This document shows positions 1 to 5,205 of a stretch of DNA of 13,576 bases, one piece after another. The notes below the pieces were generated by a model. That model was not told the origin of the DNA, did no database searches, and saw nothing but the letters and a program-made list of their open reading frames with translations. The position numbers and the translations under genes were made by a program. Positions within the stretch are counted from its first letter, which is position 1, and every line of letters begins with the position of its first letter. This DNA is from GCA-2697345 sp049602715 (lineage in GTDB: Bacteria > Pseudomonadota > Alphaproteobacteria > Rhodobacterales > Rhodobacteraceae): positions 1 to 13,576 of the forward strand of contig JBMYRX010000050.1 in NCBI GenBank assembly GCA_049602715.1. The letters are read 5' to 3'.

Positions 1-21
1 TTATTCATCATCTTATCCAGT

Positions 22-798
22 CTAAATTAAATTTATTACAGCAGAGCATATTCCTAACAGGATAAGAATACCACCCAAAGGTTTTTTTATTATAATACCT
101 ATTTGTGGAAGCTTTTCTAGAACAACAATTAAGGTAATCAACCCCATCCAAATAAAGTTCATATAGCCCATAACAAAGGCTAGAAGCATAAAGCCCCAGC
201 AGCAACCAACGCAAAAAGTTCCTAAACCAAGACCCATCCTAAATCCACCGAAGAGACCCGATCGCCATTTACTCATGAAATATCCAAAAGGAGAATGACA
301 AACTTCGTGGCAAAAATCTTTTAAAGCAGTAAATTGAAACACTCCTACAGCAATAAGTGCTAATGAAATAGCCCAATCTGATTGTATTACCCCTGAACTA
401 TTTAAAAATTCAACACTGGTAAGAGAGACCTGCAGTTGAGAAATAATCAGTGAAAACCCAATCCATACGACTATATAGCCTAAAAGAACCCCACTCCATC
501 CTAACCACGAACCCTCAGCACTTTTTATTAAATCTTGATAAGTACGAAGGGTTGGCACCATAGCAGGTAACATCATGGCGATCATCATTATTGACCACAT
601 AGGAAATAACATTTTAAGAGTTACCATAAATTCCATTTTCATGCTGCCATCAGTCATAGATCCCATCTTCATATTGCCAAACCAATCTAATTTCATAGAT
701 GAGGACATTTGGAATACGTAAACCCAGGAAATTAGTATTGTAATGAAAAAGCTCAACCATAAGATTGAACGGATAAAAGATTTATTGCCATCTTGCAT
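22..798 (-). CDS. DUF2182 family predicted metal-binding integral membrane protein
   Basis: Inner-membrane protein of about 258 residues; its biochemical role is not established. It has an N-terminal hydrophobic helix, then a methionine-rich stretch (roughly residues 31-67, 11 Met) probably outside the membrane, then a Met-rich helix with the family-like MMIAMMLPAM core. Several further hydrophobic helices follow, with a FCHEVCHSP motif near residue 163, a WRSG-GG-RMGLGLG segment, and FCVGCCWG near residue 195. These Cys/His motifs are the basis of the family's metal-binding prediction. I prefer the ATG at 798 because GGAG lies 6 bases upstream of it; an in-frame ATG at 810 would add four residues but has a weaker ribosome site. 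It diverges from the GntR-type gene at 861, which may control it. The family assignment is firm; the substrate is unknown. Confidence 0.85.
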   Translation of the reverse strand: MQDGNKSFIRSILWLSFFITILISWVYVFQMSSSMKLDWFGNMKMGSMTDGSMKMEFMVTLKMLFPMWSIMMIAMMLPAMVPTLRTYQDLIKSAEGSWLGWSGVLLGYIVVWIGFSLIISQLQVSLTSVEFLNSSGVIQSDWAISLALIAVGVFQFTALKDFCHEVCHSPFGYFMSKWRSGLFGGFRMGLGLGTFCVGCCWGFMLLAFVMGYMNFIWMGLITLIVVLEKLPQIGIIIKKPLGGILILLGICSAVINLI

Positions 799-850
799 TT
801 TTAACTCCATAAAAGAATCTCAAGCGCAATCCTGATGCCATGTTTTTAAA

Positions 851-859
851 TGTCTGACA
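851..859. promoter_or_regulatory. Candidate FadR/GntR-family operator TGTCTGACA
   Basis: A perfect 9-base palindrome (TGTC-T-GACA) lies one base before the ATG of the GntR regulator and in the gap between the two divergent genes. Its GT-N3-AC core matches the TNGTNNNACNA pattern known for FadR-subfamily regulators. Its position suggests autoregulation and possibly control of the divergent DUF2182 gene. No binding evidence is available. Confidence 0.45.
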
Positions 860-860
860 A

Positions 861-1577
861 ATGAAATCGCAAAATATAAATATTCCTGATCTTTCTACCG
901 AAATTGCCGAAGAAATTAGGGCATCCATTAAGAACAATGAATTAAACATTGGATCTAGATTGCCTTCTGAAACCGAACTCGCAGAACAATTTAAAGTAAG
1001 CAGATCAACCGTCAGGGAAGCTCTCAAAAGACTAGCAGCACAAAACTTGATAAGAACTCAACGCGGAGCCTCAGGCGGAGCTTTTGTAAAGCAACTCAGT
1101 TTTGAGGAGGCGTACGATTACCAAATAACCACTTCTACTCTATTGTTATCCATGAATGATGTTAGTTTCGAAATAGCTTGTGAGGCTCGCTTTAGTCTTG
1201 AAAGAGCATGCACATACTTTGCTGCACATCGTCGAACAAATGAAGATATAGCATTATTAAATGGAGAAATATCTACTCAAACAGAGAAAAACTTGAGCGA
1301 CGAAGATTTTTGTGCGTCTGATATTCGGTTTCATCGGGTTTTAGTTGATTGCGCTAAAAATCCAGTTTTAAGTTATCAGCTTGCTGGGGCAATCGAAGCC
1401 ATGCAACCATTAATGAATATGATAACATTTTCAGAACGGTCTCGAGAAAAAATAATCTTGTTCCATCAAGAAATTTTAGAAGCAATTATTGCAAAAGACG
1501 GACAGATGGCAATTAATACCCTAGAAACACTTGAGCGATATACTCAAACACTTGGTCAAAAACTATTTAAAAGATAA
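861..1577 (+). CDS. GntR family transcriptional regulator, FadR/FCD subfamily
   Basis: A 238-residue DNA-binding repressor or activator. Residues about 12-78 form the winged helix-turn-helix, with the signature LPSETELAEQFKVSRSTVREALKRL, then QRGASGGAFV in the wing. Residues about 95-230 are an all-helical FCD ligand domain with D154-x3-H158 (DIRFH) and H202 (HQEI), typical metal/ligand-site positions. The final helix reads LETLERYT where many FCD proteins have a fourth metal-ligand His, so the metal site may be incomplete. No Shine-Dalgarno sequence precedes the ATG, and an operator-like palindrome abuts it. There is no alternative in-frame Met nearby. FCD regulators usually sense small carboxylates or amino-acid-derived acids; the ligand here cannot be read. 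It diverges from the DUF2182 gene. Confidence 0.9.
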   Translation: MKSQNINIPDLSTEIAEEIRASIKNNELNIGSRLPSETELAEQFKVSRSTVREALKRLAAQNLIRTQRGASGGAFVKQLSFEEAYDYQITTSTLLLSMNDVSFEIACEARFSLERACTYFAAHRRTNEDIALLNGEISTQTEKNLSDEDFCASDIRFHRVLVDCAKNPVLSYQLAGAIEAMQPLMNMITFSERSREKIILFHQEILEAIIAKDGQMAINTLETLERYTQTLGQKLFKR

Positions 1578-1636
1578 ATAAAATTCATTCATCTCAAGTT
1601 TTTATTTATATATATTCTTCCATGGTGACTTATTGC

Positions 1637-1664
1637 TTTTAAAGTCAGCTTTTTCAGCTATACT
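1637..1664 (+). promoter_or_regulatory. Candidate promoter of the tmRNA locus
   Basis: A TATACT hexamer at 1659-1664 is a good -10 element. About 16 bases upstream, TTTTAA (1637-1642) is a weak -35; the better-looking TTGCTT at 1633-1638 is 20 bases away, which is too far. A direct repeat TCAGCT (1645-1650 and 1654-1659) lies in the spacer. Transcription would start near 1671, just before the acceptor piece. Confidence 0.4.
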
Positions 1665-1689
1665 ATCTATTGTCTTTATTGACTATGGA

Positions 1690-1748
1690 TATAAACGCGC
1701 TCGCAATAAGCGGATCGGACCCGGGGGCGGTACCCGGCGACTCCACCA
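1690..1748 (+). ncRNA. ssrA: tmRNA acceptor piece (3' tRNA-like half)
   Basis: This half carries the T-arm and the 3' strand of the acceptor stem with an encoded CCA end (…CTCCACCA, ending at 1748). It would be cut from the precursor and paired with the downstream coding piece. The 5' end is not readable precisely; a small CGCT/AGCG hairpin lies around 1699-1713. Confidence 0.8.
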
Positions 1749-1751
1749 AAT

Positions 1752-1768
1752 ATCGTTCATTTGACGAT
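1752..1768 (+). other. Hairpin in the excised intervening segment of the permuted tmRNA precursor
   Basis: Between the CCA end (1748) and the coding-piece start (1772) lie 23 bases that fold as ATCGT (1752-1756) with ACGAT (1764-1768) around a 7-base loop. In the precursor this would cap the acceptor stem and join the two pieces before processing. Seen in the sequence; the processing role is inferred from other alphaproteobacterial two-piece tmRNAs. Confidence 0.65.
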
Positions 1769-1858
1769 TATGGGGTCGAAATAGGATCGACGAACGTCTA
1801 AAGGGGTTAGCTTTATCTCGGTGAGATACCACCGTTATCGGTTCAATTTAAGCTAGTT

Positions 1859-1897
1859 GCAAATGACAACAGAGCTCCGGTAGCCCTAGCTGCGTAA
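1859..1897 (+). other. ssrA: tmRNA proteolysis-tag reading frame (ANDNRAPVALAA, stop TAA)
   Basis: From resume codon GCA the frame reads Ala-Asn-Asp-Asn-Arg-Ala-Pro-Val-Ala-Leu-Ala-Ala and then TAA. The AND start and ALAA end match known tags; the terminal LAA is the ClpXP/ClpAP recognition end. A TTCGG-AAAA-CCGAA hairpin follows the stop at about 1902-1915. Confidence 0.92.
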
Positions 1898-2012
1898 GCA
1901 GTTCGGAAAACCGAAAACTTAAGTCCTATGACCTTGCAGTTATAGGGGGGGCCTGCAGGAGCCTCGCAACAGAATCCTGTACCTAAAAAAACGATAATAT
2001 TACTAAATCAAT

Positions 2013-2432
2013 ATGGTTAAAATGAAGATATTTTCACTAACATTATTATTCACAAGTTTTTTTTGGTTTTCCGGGAACATATCTCAAGCGGTGACATTAA
2101 ATTGCGAATTAAGAAAAACAGCTGGAACCATAGAATTGGTAAATTTAGATGAATATGCTCCAACTTTACAAAGCCATACGCTTTCTCAAAATAGTGGAGT
2201 AATGACCTTTATTACCAAAACACCACTCGAAGGAATTACTTCCACAAAATTTAGCAATAATGGAAGCCGATGGAAATGGAGTTATGAAGCAATTGTTGAT
2301 AGTATAACTAGTAGTGATTCTGGGATATTAACGTACATCTTCAATCCAAATAACGGCCGTACTTCGCTTTCAATCACCACACAAGGAGTCCTCGTGCTTG
2401 GCCCCTTAAAGGGCTTTTGTAAGGGAAATTAA
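2013..2432 (+). CDS. Small secreted hypothetical protein
   Basis: 139 residues of unknown function; I do not recognise a family. It has a classic Sec signal peptide: basic MVKMK, a hydrophobic core of about 15 residues, and a likely cleavage after SQA at residue 26. The mature part is about 113 residues, polar and probably beta-rich (many Ser/Thr/Asn). It holds two cysteines, C31 near the start and C136 close to the end, which could form one disulphide in the periplasm. Neither the ATG at 2013 nor the in-frame ATG at 2022 has a clear Shine-Dalgarno, so the start is uncertain by three residues. It begins about 25 bases after the tmRNA with no visible terminator or promoter between, so it may be read from the ssrA promoter. 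It is convergent with the ArgJ-like gene, 24 bases away. Confidence 0.72.
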   Translation: MVKMKIFSLTLLFTSFFWFSGNISQAVTLNCELRKTAGTIELVNLDEYAPTLQSHTLSQNSGVMTFITKTPLEGITSTKFSNNGSRWKWSYEAIVDSITSSDSGILTYIFNPNNGRTSLSITTQGVLVLGPLKGFCKGN

Positions 2433-2456
2433 AGTATTGTAGCTTTAAACAAAACT

Positions 2457-3641
2457 TTACAAGGCAGACCAGACCCTAGCCTTGCCACGTCCAAGTCCAA
2501 TATCAATAGTAAAATGCACTTGATTAGACTTAAGGTGAGAGATCACTTCGCCTTCGTCAAAGTTAGCAAGTGTTTCTCCAGCTTTTGCTACTAAAACCTT
2601 ACCAATAGAAATACTAAGTAGGTCTCGCTCTGCTCTCTCTCCAGCCTTTCCAACCGCCATTACTATGCGACCTACACGCGGTTCAACCCCAAATATACCC
2701 TTCCGGACTAATATAGAATTAACAATGGAGCGTCCAATATTTCTAGCCGCGCGCTGAGAAACTGCGCCGACAACGTCGCAGGTTAGTAAATTTCCTGTTG
2801 CCGCACCATCTCGCACGATCATCAGAGCTAGTTCGGTTGTCATCTCATTAAGAGCCACACGAAATTCCTTTAATACACGGTCATTTGCACTCTGGATTTT
2901 TAGTTGGCCTTTCGCCTGTCCAGTCGCAGAGAGTAAGACGGTATCACTTGTCGAGGTATCACCATCTACAGAAATACAATTAAACGAACGGTCCACCGCG
3001 TATTTTAAACAGTTTTGTAATATTTGGGGGGGTATCTTTGCATCTGTAAAAATAAATGACAGCATTGTCCCCATATTAGGAGCGATCATCGTTGAACCTT
3101 TTGCAATTCCAGCTAGCGTGATATCAGTATTACCAATCTTTACCTGACGAACTACCGCTTTTGGAAAACGATCTGTCGTCATAATGCTTCGGGCTGCGTT
3201 ATGCCAACCAGTCTCACTCAAAGCCTGTATGCCAAGCGGTACTTTGTCAGCAACAAAGTTTACCTCTTTCTTTTCTCCAATTATGCCAGTTGAGGCAAGA
3301 AAGACTTCAGATGTATCGCAACCAATCAACTTGGCAGCAACGGACGCAGTTTTCTGCACTAATTCTCTTCCTTGGTTACCCGTAAAGACATTGGAGTTTC
3401 CCGAACTCGCAACGATTGCCCGAACTTTTCCTCCCGGCAATTGACGTTTAGTCCACTCCACCGGCATCCCGGGACAACGTGAACTAGTCAGGGTCCCTGC
3501 TATAGTGGAACCAGGTGTCAATTTCGCGATGAAAAGGTCATGTTTACCATTATCCTTTAGATCGGCAATGACCCCTGAAACATGAACCCCCGAGATAATT
3601 GGAATTTTCGGTAGTTGTGGAAAATTGTCATTTACGGGCAT
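2457..3641 (-). CDS. argJ: ArgJ-like protein (ornithine acetyltransferase / N-acetylglutamate synthase family), divergent and C-terminally short
   Basis: ArgJ moves the acetyl group between N-acetylornithine and glutamate in arginine synthesis and self-cleaves at a Thr that becomes the nucleophile. This 394-residue protein keeps GNSNVFTG, STGIIGE (Thr118), GIAKG (Lys181), the cleavage site NM-G|T-ML (Thr192; most homologues have Ala before Thr) and VDGDTSTSDT. It differs where the family has RDGEGATK: it reads RDGAATGN, so the ornithine-contacting Glu is absent. The DPNWGR-like motif is VEPRVGR. It ends at ARVWSAL, about 16 residues short, lacking the CDLT-YDYV-INADY-T tail that carries other substrate contacts; no simple frameshift restores it. 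The ATG at 3641 has GAGG 6 bases upstream; an upstream TTG (3653) is less likely. Ancestry is clear, but arginine-pathway activity is doubtful. Confidence 0.85.
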   Translation of the reverse strand: MPVNDNFPQLPKIPIISGVHVSGVIADLKDNGKHDLFIAKLTPGSTIAGTLTSSRCPGMPVEWTKRQLPGGKVRAIVASSGNSNVFTGNQGRELVQKTASVAAKLIGCDTSEVFLASTGIIGEKKEVNFVADKVPLGIQALSETGWHNAARSIMTTDRFPKAVVRQVKIGNTDITLAGIAKGSTMIAPNMGTMLSFIFTDAKIPPQILQNCLKYAVDRSFNCISVDGDTSTSDTVLLSATGQAKGQLKIQSANDRVLKEFRVALNEMTTELALMIVRDGAATGNLLTCDVVGAVSQRAARNIGRSIVNSILVRKGIFGVEPRVGRIVMAVGKAGERAERDLLSISIGKVLVAKAGETLANFDEGEVISHLKSNQVHFTIDIGLGRGKARVWSAL

Positions 3642-3849
3642 GGCAAACCTCAATTGATGAAACCGTCGTTAATCTTGAACTTTATATTTCAAAGCCGATA
3701 AGTAAAAGCTAAGCGTTACTACTTAAATGTATTGAGAATGTCCAACGCAATAATTCAAAACAACTACAATAAAAATTTTCAAAGTTTCGCCTAAGCGATA
3801 GCATTCCGAACGTTATTCGGTTACCTTTGTGTTAATCAAAAGGGGAAAA

Positions 3850-4224
3850 ATGAAGAAAAAAATAACGCTTAATTGTCATTGTGGTGAAGTCCAGTTGGAC
3901 TTGTACTTGCCAAATGGTTTCGAGAAAATACGTCGATGCAATTGCAGTATATGTAGCCGAAAGGGTGCTGTAGTGAGCTCAGTACTAAAAAAAAACTTAA
4001 CGGTAGTTAAAGGTCAAAAGCTATTATCTAAATATCAATTTAACACTAAAACGGCAAAACATTACTTCTGTTCTCAATGTGGTATATATACTCATCATCA
4101 GAGGCGCTCCGATCCAAAAGAATTTGGTATTAATATGGGCTGTATAGACGGATTTGATTTATCAAGCTATGGAGATATTCCGGTAATCGATGGTAAAAAT
4201 AATCATCCATCAGATGATTGTTGA
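3850..4224 (+). CDS. GFA/CENP-V family zinc-binding protein (glutathione-dependent formaldehyde-activating enzyme-like)
   Basis: A cytosolic zinc protein of 124 residues. All seven family cysteines are visible: C9-x-C11-G (CHCG), C30-N-C32-S-I-C35, and C74-S-Q-C77-G. In the founding member (Gfa) these bind a structural and a catalytic zinc and the enzyme handles S-hydroxymethyl-glutathione. Most homologues, probably including this one, have no proven substrate, so the gene name gfa is not given. The ATG at 3850 is chosen because AGGGG lies 4 bases upstream; an in-frame GTG at 3829 would put that ribosome site inside the coding region. It diverges from the ArgJ-like gene, and a cupin gene follows after 68 bases on the same strand. 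No formaldehyde or glutathione gene is next to it. Confidence 0.85.
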   Translation: MKKKITLNCHCGEVQLDLYLPNGFEKIRRCNCSICSRKGAVVSSVLKKNLTVVKGQKLLSKYQFNTKTAKHYFCSQCGIYTHHQRRSDPKEFGINMGCIDGFDLSSYGDIPVIDGKNNHPSDDC

Positions 4225-4230
4225 TTAGAC

Positions 4231-4258
4231 TTACTTAATTTTCAATTGATGTTATAGT
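4231..4258 (+). promoter_or_regulatory. Candidate extended -10 promoter for the cupin gene
   Basis: TGTTATAGT (4250-4258) is an extended -10 element with TATAGT at 4253-4258. TTACTT at 4231-4236, 16 bases upstream, is a partial -35. This would give the cupin its own start, with a leader of about 25-30 bases. Confidence 0.42.
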
Positions 4259-4292
4259 GTTTCCACAGAACTTGATTTAAGGGAGAATGCTA

Positions 4293-4664
4293 ATGTCAAA
4301 TCTATACTCTAAGAACTTTGAAGATCCTGATGAAATAAAAGAACCGCCTAAGGCGAAAGTACAAGTGGTTAAATTAGGAAATGTTAATGCGACAAAATTG
4401 GTTGTGCAACCTGGTTGGGTTTGGTCTGAGTGTATAAAACCAATAGTTGGTGGTCACAGCTGTCAAGCAGGCCATATCGGGGTAGTAATCTCTGGCCGAT
4501 TAGGGTGTTCACATGATGATGGATCAAAAATTGAAGTCGGCCCGGGTGACGCTTATTACTTTGCCCCAGGACACGATGGATGGGTAATTGGCGACGAAGA
4601 ATGTGTTATGTACGAATTTGTAGAAGCGGGTAAGGACTTCGGCCCTTGGACTAAAGCCGGGTAA
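4293..4664 (+). CDS. Small single-domain cupin protein
   Basis: A 123-residue cytosolic beta-barrel protein of the cupin superfamily. Recognisable pieces are CQAGHIGVVISGRLG (first cupin motif region, His61, but without the usual second His and Glu), DGS-IEVGPGDAYYFAPGHDGWVIGDE (second motif region with PGD 84-86 and PGH 92-94), and a C-terminal strand VMYEF. The weak first motif means metal binding cannot be assumed. Members with the PGHD-WVVGDE stretch occur widely in bacteria as small stand-alone proteins with no settled function. GGGAG at 4281-4285 sits 7 bases before the ATG at 4293, but only 1 base before an upstream ATG at 4287, so 4293 is the start. A strong hairpin follows the stop. 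Confidence 0.82.
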   Translation: MSNLYSKNFEDPDEIKEPPKAKVQVVKLGNVNATKLVVQPGWVWSECIKPIVGGHSCQAGHIGVVISGRLGCSHDDGSKIEVGPGDAYYFAPGHDGWVIGDEECVMYEFVEAGKDFGPWTKAG

Positions 4665-4675
4665 AATAATAATTA

Positions 4676-4709
4676 TTAAGGCCCTTTAGACACGGTTAAA
4701 GGGCCTTAA
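4676..4709. terminator. Strong 12-bp hairpin, probable transcription terminator
   Basis: TTAAGGCCCTTT (4676-4687) pairs perfectly with AAAGGGCCTTAA (4698-4709) around a 10-base loop, 11 bases after the cupin stop. There is no clear T-run on the plus strand; on the minus strand the hairpin runs into an A/T-rich stretch. It sits between the end of the plus-strand cupin and the end of the minus-strand ParB-like gene, so it may stop both. Confidence 0.65.
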
Positions 4710-4786
4710 ATAAGCAATCTGTAAAAAAAATTTTAAAAATCTATAAGATCTGATAAACCATTGGCCATTGTTTTTATCGTTATTGA

Positions 4787-5035
4787 TTAAAACTGTCTTG
4801 CACTTACTACATAAGCTTCGATCGTATCTTCACCGACTGCTTCATGAGCAGACAGACGATTGACACCACCAACCAGAACGTATCGACCTTTTCCCTTCCT
4901 AACTCTAATTGGCTTCAACTCACCTTCATTTAATAAATTCTCAGCAAAATTCTCAACCTTTACAGGATCTAATTCTTTTTTTCGATCAGCAGGTATGTAA
5001 ACATCAGAAATTTTTATGATTATAGATTGTAACAA
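4787..5035 (-). CDS. Single-domain ParB/sulfiredoxin-fold protein
   Basis: 82 residues that cover one ParB-like N-terminal domain and nothing else. The order is a strand, a VYIPADRKKELDPVKVENFAENL helix region, ELKPIRVRKGKGRYVLVGG, and GGVNRLSAHEAVGEDTIEAYVV. The GG-x-x-R box (56-60) with the following helix is the hallmark nucleotide-binding motif of the ParB/Srx fold, with Asn where chromosomal ParB often has His/Arg. There is no helix-turn-helix or dimer domain, so it is not a chromosome-partitioning ParB. The start codon is TTG at 5035 with AGGA 6 bases upstream. Small free-standing proteins like this are of unknown function; nucleotide binding is plausible but unproven. It diverges from the ureohydrolase gene at 5206. 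Confidence 0.72.
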   Translation of the reverse strand: MLQSIIIKISDVYIPADRKKELDPVKVENFAENLLNEGELKPIRVRKGKGRYVLVGGVNRLSAHEAVGEDTIEAYVVSARQF

Positions 5036-5141
5036 CTTTATTCCTAGCTAATTTAAAATATTATTTCTCTAGTTCGAAACAACTTTACATTTTCAATCAT
5101 ACTTATCAAGTTAGCTAAAGTTACTTTGAACACATAACAGG

Positions 5142-5147
5142 TATAAT
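5142..5147 (+). promoter_or_regulatory. Candidate -10 element (TATAAT) for the ureohydrolase gene
   Basis: A perfect TATAAT lies 58 bases before the ATG at 5206. The -35 is weak (GTTACT, 5120-5125, 16-base spacer). It would give a leader of about 50 bases; a GATG/CATC mini-hairpin near 5173-5182 is too small to call a riboswitch. Confidence 0.4.
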
Positions 5148-5205
5148 AAGTTGCAAGGATTATACTTCTTTTGATGGTCATCGCCGAGTTGAGGGAGTTA
5201 TAGCT

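Larger units (their letters stand above)
1690..1985 (+). ncRNA. ssrA: Two-piece (circularly permuted) transfer-messenger RNA, alphaproteobacterial type
   Basis: tmRNA rescues ribosomes stalled on broken mRNAs, working with SmpB, and adds a degradation tag. Here the acceptor piece comes first and ends in CCACCA at 1743-1748; the coding piece begins with GGGGTCG at 1772. These two ends form a perfect 7-bp acceptor stem (1772-1778 with 1738-1744) with G3-U70, the alanine identity pair. The T-arm is CCGGG/CCCGG (1721-1725, 1733-1737) around a 7-base loop without the usual TTC. The D-like segment GGATCGACGAACG follows the acceptor 5' strand. An H-type pseudoknot precedes the tag: TATCT 1814-1818 with AGATA 1824-1828, and loop CGGTG 1819-1823 with CACCG 1830-1834. 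The tag frame is 1859-1897. The 3' region holds GCAACAGAA and a CAGGA/TCCTG pairing. Outer ends are approximate (by roughly 15 bases). Confidence 0.93.

Noticed and set aside
1..11. Possible minus-strand gene start (ATGATGAATAA) just after the DUF2182 stop, with GGA upstream
   Set aside because: Only three to four codons are inside the window, so nothing can be said about it. DUF2182 genes sometimes have a DUF1326 neighbour, but that cannot be checked here.
1690..2012. Integration site or genomic-island boundary at ssrA
   Set aside because: tmRNA genes are frequent integration targets, but no integrase, direct repeat of the tmRNA end or shift in gene type is visible on either side.
2401..2418. 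GCCC-CTTAAA-GGGC-TTTT as a rho-independent terminator
   Set aside because: The stem is only 4 bp and it lies inside the coding region of the secreted protein; there is no better hairpin in the 24-base gap after it.
3184..3444. 86-residue plus-strand frame opposite the ArgJ-like gene
   Set aside because: Lies fully antisense to conserved ArgJ motifs; no independent coding evidence.
5148..5205. Guanidine riboswitch in the ureohydrolase leader
   Set aside because: The leader is under 60 bases and has only a 4-bp hairpin, without the paired ACGR loops of guanidine-II or the larger folds of the other classes.
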